A stretch of DNA of 63,143 nucleotides, taken from contig NZ_MWWT01000006.1 of NCBI RefSeq assembly GCF_002259705.1, positions 61 to 63,203 on the forward strand. The letters are read 5' to 3'. Below the pieces are notes generated by a model. The model worked only from the letters and a program-made list of their open reading frames with translations, made no database searches and was not told the origin of the DNA. Made by a program: the position numbers and the translations under genes. The number at the start of each line of letters is the position of its first letter. Within the stretch, counting starts at the first letter, position 1. The stretch comes from Alloscardovia macacae. GTDB lineage: Bacteria; Actinomycetota; Actinomycetes; Actinomycetales; Bifidobacteriaceae. Shown here piece after piece: positions 17,760-26,793 of the stretch.

Positions 17760-19058
17760 TTAAATGCGTACGATGAAAATAATAGTATCCTCACTGTATC
17801 GCACATCTATGCGACCTTTAAAAAGCTTCACCATGCTCTGCGCCATGTTCAGGCCTATGCCGAAGCCGCTGCGTGCCGGCTGCGCGGTCTCAGGCGTGGA
17901 CGTGGTCTGCGCGGACGAGGCAGAAGCGCCGCCAGAAGCTCCGCGCGTGTGCGACTCGTCCTCGCGGTAAAAGCGCTCGAAGAATTGGGAGTAGTCACGT
18001 CCCTTCCCCTGCACGTACGTGTTCGCCACTTCGAGGTGCGCGCTGTAACGCCAGTCGCGCGAACGGCGCAGCATCACGGACACCGTGCCATCCTCGTCAC
18101 AGTATTTATTCGCATTATCCACGATGATATTCACGAGCTCGAAGGCAGACTTACTCTCCGCCTTCACATGAATATCCGGCGCTACAGTGAGCTGGAAGGT
18201 CTTCCCGTCGCGGATGACCGAACTCTTAAAGCTCGAGGCCGCACGCTGGACCGTATCCGAAAAATCGATGTCCGTCAGCTGCATATCGGGCTGCTCCTCG
18301 AGACGCGCGAGAGCCACCATCTGGTTAATGAGCGCCGTCATGCGCGCCACCTGCTCCTTCGTGGAGGCGCTCCACTCACTCTCACCGTCGAGCATCTCCT
18401 GCAGCTCTGTATTCGCAGAAATGATGGCCAGCGGGGTCTTCAGCTCGTGGCCCGCATTTGTGATGAAGCGCTTCTGATTCTCATAGTTCTCGATGAACGG
18501 ACGGATGGCCCAGCGCGAAAGAATAGTAGCGATGAGGATAAAGAGCAAGAGCCCACCGAAGAAGGAGATAAGCGAGAGATTCCAGAGGCGTGTGCGGCTG
18601 GTCAGCTCGGGGTTTATGTTCATGCCCGTCAGACGCGTGCCCTCAGAGTCTGAGCTCATGAGGTAGGAGAAGGACTGGCCGTGGATGACGGTAGTGCCCT
18701 CCTGTGTGGTAGTGGAAGCCGCGCGCATGACCGCGAGCGCGGCGGCGGAGATCTGTGCATCCGAGATGTAGTCGAGGTTTGACTTTCTCGTGATGGTTAC
18801 GGTGTCATCTGTGCCGCGTAGCACGCTAAAGTACTGGTAATGCTGGGCATCCGTGTCAGTAATGCCTAAGGCTGTCAGCTGTGCGAGGTTACTGGGCAGG
18901 ACGCCATCGTTCTCGTCGATGAGCCGCAATAGTGTGGTGGTCTCGCGGCCATTTTCCCAGTGTGAGGCGTAGTTCAGTGCGGCTGTGGGCAGAATCATGA
19001 CGATGGCTATGGCCACGGCGGCGATGAGGACGAAACGGATGCGGAAGCGGTTTATCAT
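17760..19058 (-). CDS. Sensor histidine kinase
   Basis: Membrane kinase of 432 aa that phosphorylates the response regulator encoded just upstream. Transmembrane helices are at about 8-28 and 160-182, enclosing an extracytoplasmic domain of ~130 residues with no sensor fold I recognise. The H box is FITNAGHELKTPL with His204. An N box (NIIVDNANKYCDEDG) and a Gly-rich ATP lid (GFGIGLNMAQSMVKLFKG) complete the catalytic domain, interrupted by a Ser/Ala-rich stretch near 375-395. The start overlaps the regulator stop as ATGA. The signal is unknown; its place between a small alarmone synthetase and crcB is suggestive only. Confidence 0.88.
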   Translation of the reverse strand: MINRFRIRFVLIAAVAIAIVMILPTAALNYASHWENGRETTTLLRLIDENDGVLPSNLAQLTALGITDTDAQHYQYFSVLRGTDDTVTITRKSNLDYISDAQISAAALAVMRAASTTTQEGTTVIHGQSFSYLMSSDSEGTRLTGMNINPELTSRTRLWNLSLISFFGGLLLFILIATILSRWAIRPFIENYENQKRFITNAGHELKTPLAIISANTELQEMLDGESEWSASTKEQVARMTALINQMVALARLEEQPDMQLTDIDFSDTVQRAASSFKSSVIRDGKTFQLTVAPDIHVKAESKSAFELVNIIVDNANKYCDEDGTVSVMLRRSRDWRYSAHLEVANTYVQGKGRDYSQFFERFYREDESHTRGASGGASASSAQTTSTPETAQPARSGFGIGLNMAQSMVKLFKGRIDVRYSEDTIIFIVRI

Positions 19059-19804
19059 GCGGCCGCGCCTTCCTCCGAGGCCGCGCCTTCTGCCGAAGCC
19101 GCGCCTTGCGTGACAGCAGAAGCATCCGCCGCAGCCACCTCAAGCCCGTACGGCCCGCCTTCCTGCCCCGTAATGCGCACCTGCGCGCCGATGGCTCGCA
19201 GCTTATGCTTCAGATACGAGATGTATATCCACACGTAGCCCGCGTCCTTCTCCTCGTTACGCTCGAAGGTATGCGCGTACACGTCCTCCTGCGTCACCGT
19301 CTTATCCTGTGCATTCAGGATGAGGTATTCGAGCAGTTTCGACTCGTTCGCGTTCAGCCGCATGGAACTGTGGGCTATGATCTCCTGCTCGCGTACATTC
19401 AGCGTGATGTTCGCGAAGCTGAGCTCCTTCTGCGTGAAATTCGTCTCGAAGCGCCGCTCGATGGACCGCAACCGCGCCATGAGCTCCTTCAGCGAGATAG
19501 GCTTCGTGAGGTAATCATCCGCCCCAGCGTCCAAGCCCGTAACCCGGTCATCCACTTCTGCCATGGCCGTGAGCATGATGGCATAGGTCTTATTCCCACT
19601 CTCCCGAATCTCGCGGAGGGCTTCAAGCCCTGTCTTCACGGGCATCATAATGTCGAGAATCAGGAGGTCGAAAGCGTGCGCGCTGGCCTGGTCCACTGCT
19701 TCCTGCCCATTTGCGGCGGCTGTGACCTCATATCCTTGGCGTTCGAGCGCCACCTGGTAGGCGCGGCGCAGGGCTGGTTCGTCTTCTGCTATAAGGATTT
19801 TCAT
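19055..19804 (-). CDS. Response regulator, OmpR family
   Basis: Cytoplasmic transcription factor of 249 aa. The receiver domain spans 1-120, with acidic residues at 7-8, phospho-acceptor Asp51 in LLILDIMMP and the conserved Lys in YLTKP. A winged-helix DNA-binding domain (about 128-225) follows, with the typical ending YVWIYISYLKHKLRAIGAQVRI. The last ~20 residues are an Ala/Ser/Glu tail not part of the fold. The cognate kinase follows with a 4-base overlap. Confidence 0.92.
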   Translation of the reverse strand: MKILIAEDEPALRRAYQVALERQGYEVTAAANGQEAVDQASAHAFDLLILDIMMPVKTGLEALREIRESGNKTYAIMLTAMAEVDDRVTGLDAGADDYLTKPISLKELMARLRSIERRFETNFTQKELSFANITLNVREQEIIAHSSMRLNANESKLLEYLILNAQDKTVTQEDVYAHTFERNEEKDAGYVWIYISYLKHKLRAIGAQVRITGQEGGPYGLEVAAADASAVTQGAASAEGAASEEGAAA

Positions 19805-19828
19805 CGTTTCGTCCCCGAGTTAGTCCCG

Positions 19829-20452
19829 TTAATCCCCATTAATGAGATGGCGGATGGTCTGCATGCTCATGTCACATGAGGCGAGCTCGTCCGCGCAGCG
19901 CTTCAGCTCCGCGGCTATGCGGTCCTGATTCGCTATCCCTTTTTTATACTTCATCTGGTGTTCGAGCGCCGCCCACGAGTCCATGGCGATGGTGCGCACC
20001 TGCACTTCCACGTAGTACGATTCGTCCTCGTTCGGCGCGTCGTGGCCGTTCGGCGCGTCCGGGTCGCGCAGGTCACCCGGGTCGCGCACCGCGAGAATGG
20101 CGTGATACGAGCGGTATCCGTTCGGTTTCGCGTTATACACGTAGTCTTTTTCCTCGACTATCTGCACGCCCGGCAGCGCGCGCAGCACCTCGACGACGCG
20201 GTGAATATCCTCGATGAAGCCTGTGACCACGCGTATGCCTATGGCGTCGCGAATCTCGCTCAGTGCGCTTTCCGGCGTCGGCTTGAGGCCGCGCCGCGCG
20301 CACTTTTCGCGCATGCTATCCTCCGATTTGATGCGCGTGATGACGTGCTCGTACAGCTTCTCGCGCGCGTTCGCCGCCGCGAGCTCCTGCACGACCCGCG
20401 CCTGCACGCGTTCCATGGCAGGACGGCGCGTCCCGTAGATAGATTCCACCAT
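19829..20452 (-). CDS. Small alarmone synthetase (GTP pyrophosphokinase, RelQ/YjbM type)
   Basis: Single-domain RelA_SpoT enzyme of 207 aa that transfers pyrophosphate from ATP to GTP/GDP, making (p)ppGpp. Motifs include IRDAIGIRVV, KPNGYRSYHAIL (GTP-binding Tyr) and VEVQVRTIAMDSWAALEHQMKYK. There is no hydrolase domain and no C-terminal regulatory region, as in RelQ. RBS AAGGAG stands before the ATG. It lies between crcB and a two-component system, downstream of purA, so an alarmone synthetase is co-transcribed with an adenylate biosynthesis gene, whose pathway depends on GTP. Confidence 0.88.
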   Translation of the reverse strand: MVESIYGTRRPAMERVQARVVQELAAANAREKLYEHVITRIKSEDSMREKCARRGLKPTPESALSEIRDAIGIRVVTGFIEDIHRVVEVLRALPGVQIVEEKDYVYNAKPNGYRSYHAILAVRDPGDLRDPDAPNGHDAPNEDESYYVEVQVRTIAMDSWAALEHQMKYKKGIANQDRIAAELKRCADELASCDMSMQTIRHLINGD

Positions 20453-20474
20453 AAAGCTCCTTTTTCTTTAGAGC

Positions 20475-20972
20475 TTAGTGCCTTCTGTGCGTCCTCGCAC
20501 GGTGAGCGCGCGTATTTTCACGTATTTTTTTCTGCCTTCTGCCAATTCTCCCACCAGCCCACGCGCCGAGAATCGCGCACAGCACCCCCGCGCAGATGGA
20601 CACGAGGGCATACACCCATCCGAGGCCGTTCGCAGTGATTTCCAGCGCCAGAGTGGACATGGTGGACAGTCCCCCGCACATGCCCATGCCTAGTCCGCGC
20701 GAGAGGAGTTCACGGGTGCGTGCAGAGCGAAGATTGACCACAGAAGCCGTCAAAAAAGCATACAGAAAGCAGGCGAGCGCGTTCGCCGCGAACGTCCCCC
20801 AGTGGATATCCCACGGCTGCGGCGCGCCGGCGAACGCGGTGCCGAGGCCGTAGCGCGCGGCCGTGCCCACGACACCGCCGGCGAAAACGACCGCGTAAAT
20901 GGCGAGGTCGGTCAGCGGCGAGCGGGCAGGCTCACGCCGCCCTCTGCCCCTCTGCGCGCCGTGTCTCGCCAT
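20475..20972 (-). CDS. crcB: Fluoride channel CrcB/Fluc, subunit 2
   Basis: Second Fluc subunit, 165 aa. Motifs: GGVVGTAARYGLG, GTFAANALACFLYAF and GMCGGLSTMSTLALE. It is longer than subunit 1 because of a basic N-terminal extension (RHGAQRGRGRREPAR) and a basic, His-rich C-terminus (RRQKKIRENTRAHRARTHRRH), so the net charge of the two ends differs from the partner, as expected for oppositely oriented dual subunits. It starts 17 bases past the purA stop. The RBS is weak (GAGAGG directly before ATG). Confidence 0.87.
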   Translation of the reverse strand: MARHGAQRGRGRREPARSPLTDLAIYAVVFAGGVVGTAARYGLGTAFAGAPQPWDIHWGTFAANALACFLYAFLTASVVNLRSARTRELLSRGLGMGMCGGLSTMSTLALEITANGLGWVYALVSICAGVLCAILGAWAGGRIGRRQKKIRENTRAHRARTHRRH

Positions 20973-20988
20973 CCTCTCGGTCTTTCAG

Positions 20989-22329
<1,341 letters not shown>

Positions 22330-22409
22330 TTACTCCGAGAGGTCTACCGCGGGGGTGTGGGGGCTGGGGTCGGGGCTGGGCGGGCGAGCGGGGGCGAGAT
22401 GTCCGGTGA

Positions 22410-22488
22410 CGTTATGTGTAAGTCATCTCATTTTTTGCCCTTCGCGGCAGGTGCTAGCAGGGGAAACTGAGATGACTTACACATAACG
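22410..22488. repeat. Inverted-arm palindrome, type B, 37-nt spacer
   Basis: Perfect 21-bp arms (core GTGTAAGTCATCTCA / TGAGATGACTTACAC) flank a 37-nt spacer. The spacer resembles that of the type A copy at 22775 (about 25 of 37 positions, including TTTTTT at the start and CGGCAGGT in the middle). It lies 120 bases upstream of purA. Confidence 0.88.
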
Positions 22489-22570
22489 CGCTCCCTGGGC
22501 ACTCCATACGTCCCAGACGAGGTCCCCCGAGGCACAGAAAGCTCTAGAGGCCACCTCCGCATAGTAAAAT

Positions 22571-22591
22571 TGAGATAATCCACAGCTTACG
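22571..22591. repeat. Degenerate single arm, type C
   Basis: TGAGATAATCCACAGCTTACG matches the right arm of the type C palindrome at 53091 except at a few positions, with the same CAGCTTACG end. No matching left arm is recognisable at 37 or 47 nt. It probably marks a decayed palindrome between the B and A copies of this locus. Confidence 0.45.
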
Positions 22592-22622
22592 CAGCCCGGT
22601 ATTTATAAAGAAAGGCTCGATC

Positions 22623-22787
22623 ATGCATACCCCGTACGAAAGCGCCATCCTCGCCGACGTCGCTGCAGCACGACGCGGAGAGCTCCCTACGTCACCTCTC
22701 GAGGACGTCGTCACACGGCTCGGACTTGATGACGATGATAATGAGAAACCCGAAGGCGCGGAAGCTGCGCAGACGCGTTGTTTGTAA
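22623..22787 (+). CDS. Small hypothetical protein (54 aa)
   Basis: An ATG preceded by AGAAAGG at about eight bases opens a 54-codon frame: acidic, Ala-rich, beginning MHTPYES and with a DDDDN stretch. The stop codon lies inside the left arm of the type A palindrome. A second small frame at 24035 also starts M-x-TP and sits in a similar position beside fba. I recognise no family; it may be a real small protein or a chance frame. Confidence 0.4.
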   Translation: MHTPYESAILADVAAARRGELPTSPLEDVVTRLGLDDDDNEKPEGAEAAQTRCL

Positions 22788-22855
22788 ATCGTCTCATTTT
22801 TTCCCCAGGCCGGCAGGTTCCAGAGGGGCAAAGTGAGACGATTTACAAACAACGC
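22775..22855. repeat. Inverted-arm palindrome, type A, 37-nt spacer
   Basis: Perfect 22-bp arms (core TTTGTAAATCGTCTCA / TGAGACGATTTACAAA) flank a 37-nt spacer with CCCC...GGGG able to extend the hairpin. It overlaps the stop codon of the small plus-strand frame and lies 52 bases past the fba stop, so it may also serve as a terminator of either gene. Confidence 0.88.
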
Positions 22856-22906
22856 ACTCTCCGGACGCCCACCCCAGCCCAGCCCCGTCCAGCACGCCGA
22901 ACGCAG

Positions 22907-23971
22907 CTACCGCAGCGCCTTCCCAGCCGACCCCAGCTGCACGCACGCTTCGACGACGCGCTCGGCCATCGAATCCTCAGCCTCGCGACCCCACGAGCGC
23001 GGGTCGTACTCGCCCTTCTCGCCCACTTCGCCGTCTATCTTCAGTACTTTGTCGTAATTGGTCATCATGTGACCGGCGATGGCACGCGTAAAAGCGTACT
23101 GCGTATCCGTGTCGATGTTCATCTTCACGACGCCATGACGCACCGCCTCAGCTATCTCCGACGGGCGCGAGCCGGAGCCACCGTGGAAGACGAGGTAGAA
23201 CGCGTTATCCGTGGCAGCCTGAATCTCGCCGAGCAGCTCCGGTCGCAGCTTCACTACGCCCGGCTTATACGCGCCGTGCACGTTTCCGAAGGTGAACGCC
23301 GCCATGTAGCGCGCCACACCGTCCGAACCCGCACCGTCCGCGCCGTCCGCACCCGAGCCCGAGCCCGAAGCGCCCACGCTCGGCCCCAGCTCACGCACCA
23401 CGCGCAGAGCATCGTCCGGCGTGGAGTACAGTTTCTCGTTAATCTCCGCGCTATGCCCATCTTCTTCGCCGCCCACAGCGCCTATCTCTATCTCGAGCAC
23501 CGTATGCGCGCGTGCCGACTTCTCCAGCAAGCGCTGCGCTATCTCGAGATTCCTCCCGAGCGGCACCGTGGAACCATCCCACATGTGCGACTGGAACAGC
23601 GGTTCCTCGCCGCGGCTCACCTGCTCTATCTCGAGGTCGAGCAGCGGATCGACCCACTCGCCGAGGTACTGCTCCGCGCAGTGGTCAGTATGGAAAGCCA
23701 CAGTAATGCCTGGATACTGCTTCGCCACTTCGCGCGCGTAGGCCGCGAAAGCGCGCGACCCGACCACGCGGTCTTTCACGCGCTGCCCGCTCAAGTACGC
23801 TGCTCCGCCCACAGATACCTGGATAATTCCGTCCGACTCGGCATCGGCGAAGCCCTGCAATGCGGCGTTCAGCGTCTGCGAACTCGTGACGTTAATGGCT
23901 GGATACGCGTATCCCCCGTTCCGTGCTGCGGCGAGCATGGCGGAGTATCTCTCTGGAGTGGCTACTGTCAT
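22907..23971 (-). CDS. fba: Fructose-bisphosphate aldolase, class II
   Basis: Zinc-dependent enzyme cleaving fructose 1,6-bisphosphate into glyceraldehyde 3-phosphate and dihydroxyacetone phosphate. The 354-aa product shows YPAINVTSSQTLNAAL, the metal-binding AFHTDHCAEQ, EIEIGAVGGEEDG, the later HGAYKPG and the substrate loop VFHGGSGS. Length suits class IIA aldolases of actinobacteria. No clear Shine-Dalgarno precedes the ATG. In bifid-shunt organisms the enzyme is mainly gluconeogenic; that role here is inference. Confidence 0.95.
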   Translation of the reverse strand: MTVATPERYSAMLAAARNGGYAYPAINVTSSQTLNAALQGFADAESDGIIQVSVGGAAYLSGQRVKDRVVGSRAFAAYAREVAKQYPGITVAFHTDHCAEQYLGEWVDPLLDLEIEQVSRGEEPLFQSHMWDGSTVPLGRNLEIAQRLLEKSARAHTVLEIEIGAVGGEEDGHSAEINEKLYSTPDDALRVVRELGPSVGASGSGSGADGADGAGSDGVARYMAAFTFGNVHGAYKPGVVKLRPELLGEIQAATDNAFYLVFHGGSGSRPSEIAEAVRHGVVKMNIDTDTQYAFTRAIAGHMMTNYDKVLKIDGEVGEKGEYDPRSWGREAEDSMAERVVEACVQLGSAGKALR

Positions 23972-24034
23972 AGTTTAAATCTACTTGCTGAGCGGTACAG
24001 TAGGAGGTACATAGTTTTCTGAGAGAGGATTCTC

Positions 24035-24148
24035 ATGCTTACCCCAGATACAGACGCTATGCATGCGCTTATCGACGAGGCATTAGCCGAGGAAACGATC
24101 AACCCCGGCGGCATCTCGAGCCTCATCGATCTCATCCATCATGCGTGA
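24035..24148 (+). CDS. Small hypothetical protein (37 aa)
   Basis: An AGAGGA box five bases before the ATG opens a 37-codon frame starting MLTPDTDAMH and ending LIDLIHHA. It is divergent from fba and its last ten bases overlap the 3' end of the convergent metal ATPase gene. The M-x-TP start resembles the 54-aa frame at 22623. A good RBS argues for translation; no function is known to me. Confidence 0.4.
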   Translation: MLTPDTDAMHALIDEALAEETINPGGISSLIDLIHHA

Positions 24149-26172
24149 CTCCGCACCGCCGTCAGCGCCCACACTATAGACACCACGTCGATGGCTTCCT
24201 GCCCGAACGCGCCCACCACGGCCGGCACCATGCCGAACGCCGCCGCGAGCATGCCCACGACCGCGAGGCTCAGGCCGAGCAGCACCGCCTGGAGCATGAC
24301 AGTGCGCGTGCGCTGAGCGATGCGGATGGCGTCCGGCAGCGCGGACAGGTCGTCGTTCATGATGACCAATTGCGCCGTTTCGGACGCTGCCGTGCTCGAC
24401 CCGTCCGTCAGCGCCACGCCCACGTCCGCGCTGGCGAGCACCGGCGCATCGTTCACGCCGTCGCCCACCATGAGCGTGACGCCGCGCGTGGCCTGCACGA
24501 TGCGCTGCTTGCCCTCCGGCAGTAGCGCCGCGTGCACGCGCTCGTCCGCGATGCCCACGCTGTGCGCGATAGCGCGTGCGGCATCCGGCCCGTCTCCCGT
24601 GAGCATAAAGATCTGCTTTCCCATGCTTTCCAATTCTTCCACTGTCTTCCTCGCCTCATCCCGAGCCGTATCTGCGAGGATAATGCGCCCGAGCAGCTCA
24701 CCGTCGAGACTCACGTATGCGGCCATGGAGGACGGCTCGAGGTCACGATGATGCTGGCGCTGGTTTCGGCGCAGGCCGGCGCGCGCGAAACCCTCGTCTT
24801 CACTGTTCTGGGTCACGAAAGCCTCACGCCCTATGCGGATAGTATGACCATCTATCTGAGCTGAGATGCCGAGACCACTGTGCTCGACCACGTGGGAGAT
24901 GTGCTCGGGATTCAGCAGCTCGAGTTCTTCGGTGGTAAGCTGCGAGCGCGCCTGCTCGCCTGCTCGCGTGATACCCCGCGCGAGAATGTGGATGGAGTAG
25001 GACTCCACCGCGCCTGCGGCGGCGAGGAGAAGAGCGTCAGAAATGGCTGTATGTGCGGCAGTGCGCTCCACACGAATAACGCGTGGCTGCTTTACTGTGA
25101 GCGTGCCCGTTTTATCAAAGAATATGTGGGTGACTCGGGTCAACTGCTCGATGACGTCCTGCGTTTTGATGAGGACACCTCGAGCGGAAAGTTGGGATGT
25201 GCCGCCCAAATACGCGACCGGAGCTGCGATGAGAAGCGGGCACGGCGTGGCCAGAACGAGGACCTGCGCAAAACGTAGCGGCGTTCCGCTGACGAACCAG
25301 GCGATGCCCGCGATGGCAAAAGCGAGAACAGTAAACGGCACAGCGAGCAAATCCGCGGTCTTCACGACCTGCGGACGCGAGCTGCGCGCAGACTCCACGA
25401 GCGCGACGATGCGCTGATACTGCGAATCCGCGGCGCGGGCGGTGGCACGCATGGTAAACGCGGCGGCGCCATTGACAGCACCAGAGGGCACGCGCTGAGC
25501 TGTCAGAACGGTACGAGGCAGCGGTTCGCCGTTAATCATGGACAGATCCACCACCGCGCGATCGCTCAGCAGCACGCCATCGACCGGAACAGTCTCGCCC
25601 GGCAGCACCTGCAGCACGTCCATGACCTGAACGTCTGCCGCGGGAAGGTCTCGCGCGGTGTGGGACTCTGCGGTGTTCGCCTCTGCTGCGTGGGCGCTGA
25701 CGGCGCTGGTAGTGCTGAGCACGTGCGCGACCTGCGGAACGGCGGCAAGCAGTGTGGTGAGGTTCTGCTGCGCCGAACGCTCAGCATACTCTTCGATGGC
25801 CGCGCCCGAGTAAATCATGAGCACCACAGTCCATGACGCCCAGTACTCGCCCACAGCCAGCGTGGATAGGATGGCCACGACGGCGAGGATATCCAGCCCC
25901 ACATGCCCTTCGCGAATGTCCGCGATCATGCCGCGGAGCGTGTCAGCCACGGTCGCGAGAACGAGGGCAGCGACGAGGAGGATGCGGGTGGACTCTGCAG
26001 CAGAATCGTGTCCGGGAAGGATGACTGGCGCGGTGTATGGGACGGTGTAGGGCACGATGTACGGCACGAGAAGGAGCGCTACGAGGACGGCAAGCGTGAC
26101 GAACAGCATGGGCACGCGGCGAATGGCCGACCATATGGTGTGGAGCTTTGTGTCAAGCTTTGACTGGGTCAC
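24139..26172 (-). CDS. Heavy-metal-translocating P1B-type ATPase
   Basis: Membrane pump of 677 aa using ATP to move a transition metal across the membrane. The phosphorylation motif FFDKTGTLT has Asp353. The membrane metal site is ATPCPLL rather than the CPC of copper pumps. The hinge is VGDGVNDAPVL. The actuator loop reads MINGEPLP, with Asn where Thr is usual in TGE. There is no N-terminal metal-binding CxxC domain. The start is GTG with AGAGG eight bases before it. It is monocistronic. Metal specificity is not readable; TPC-type pumps are a less-studied subgroup. Confidence 0.87.
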   Translation of the reverse strand: MTQSKLDTKLHTIWSAIRRVPMLFVTLAVLVALLLVPYIVPYTVPYTAPVILPGHDSAAESTRILLVAALVLATVADTLRGMIADIREGHVGLDILAVVAILSTLAVGEYWASWTVVLMIYSGAAIEEYAERSAQQNLTTLLAAVPQVAHVLSTTSAVSAHAAEANTAESHTARDLPAADVQVMDVLQVLPGETVPVDGVLLSDRAVVDLSMINGEPLPRTVLTAQRVPSGAVNGAAAFTMRATARAADSQYQRIVALVESARSSRPQVVKTADLLAVPFTVLAFAIAGIAWFVSGTPLRFAQVLVLATPCPLLIAAPVAYLGGTSQLSARGVLIKTQDVIEQLTRVTHIFFDKTGTLTVKQPRVIRVERTAAHTAISDALLLAAAGAVESYSIHILARGITRAGEQARSQLTTEELELLNPEHISHVVEHSGLGISAQIDGHTIRIGREAFVTQNSEDEGFARAGLRRNQRQHHRDLEPSSMAAYVSLDGELLGRIILADTARDEARKTVEELESMGKQIFMLTGDGPDAARAIAHSVGIADERVHAALLPEGKQRIVQATRGVTLMVGDGVNDAPVLASADVGVALTDGSSTAASETAQLVIMNDDLSALPDAIRIAQRTRTVMLQAVLLGLSLAVVGMLAAAFGMVPAVVGAFGQEAIDVVSIVWALTAVRSHA

Positions 26173-26226
26173 AGTGCACCTCTCTGTTCTCTATATCCTG
26201 AACCTTTTCACTACTGTACCGCTTGG

Positions 26227-26232
26227 TATACT
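26227..26232 (+). promoter_or_regulatory. Extended -10 box of a leaderless gene
   Basis: TGGTATACT ends seven bases before the ATG at 26240, the distance expected when transcription starts at the A of the start codon. Only GAGG abuts the ATG, too close for a Shine-Dalgarno. Confidence 0.6.
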
Positions 26233-26239
26233 GCGAGGT

Positions 26240-26644
26240 ATGACAGATATGGATTTTCTTCCGGATGATTTTGCTGAATACCTCGAGGGGTCGCGCGTTC
26301 CGGACACAACACGTGAACTCTTGCGCGAGGTGCTCAGCTGGATGTGCGCCACACATCCGGAGCTCGAGACGCGCATAGCGTGGAATCAGCCTATGTTCAC
26401 CCATCATGGAACTTTTATCGCGGGATTCTCCGCCTCGAGTAAGCACCTGAGCTTCGCACCGGAAGTGCCTGTACTCGAGCAGCTCCGCTCGGCTTTTAGC
26501 GAGCGAGGATATAAATGCTTGAAGAAGACAGTAAATCTGCCACTGAGTCTGTCTCTCCCCTTCGACCTACTCGACGAAGCAGTGGCAGCTCAGATGGAGC
26601 TGAAGAAGGATGTGACGAGCTTCTGGCTGCCGAGCGCGAAGTAA
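26240..26644 (+). CDS. DUF1801-family protein (YdhG/frataxin-like fold)
   Basis: A 134-residue cytoplasmic protein. The pattern LPDDFAEYLEG..., then ETRIAWNQPMFTHHGTFIAGFSASSKHLSFAPE, then GYKCLKKTVNLPL is that of DUF1801 (YdhG/Fra-like), some members of which bind iron. The biochemical role here is unproven. The start is set by the extended -10 box seven bases upstream, implying a leaderless mRNA. It is divergent from the metal ATPase, which may be coincidence or a link through metal handling. Confidence 0.75.
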   Translation: MTDMDFLPDDFAEYLEGSRVPDTTRELLREVLSWMCATHPELETRIAWNQPMFTHHGTFIAGFSASSKHLSFAPEVPVLEQLRSAFSERGYKCLKKTVNLPLSLSLPFDLLDEAVAAQMELKKDVTSFWLPSAK

Positions 26645-26686
26645 GTGGCGAGGGGTGAGTGGCGTCACCCGAGATTAAACAGATAA

Positions 26687-26762
26687 AAAACTTACGCCGA
26701 ATATGTAGCCATTTCAGACCCTTGCGGAAGTGAAAAATGGCTACATATTCGGCGTAAGTTTT
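26687..26762. terminator. 28-bp perfect hairpin, probable bidirectional terminator
   Basis: AAAACTTACGCCGAATATGT and eight more bases pair perfectly with their complement across a 20-nt loop. Both ends carry A/T runs, so it can end both the DUF1801 gene and the convergent giant surface-protein gene. The stem is much longer than a terminator needs and resembles the intergenic palindromes elsewhere in architecture, though not in sequence. Confidence 0.75.
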
Positions 26763-26793
26763 ATCAGTGTCGGGATATACGGTATCGCTCAGC

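Noticed and set aside
22410-22488. Simple intrinsic terminator for this palindrome
   Set aside because: It lies upstream of purA rather than behind a gene, has a 37-nt loop and belongs to a family with matched arms elsewhere.
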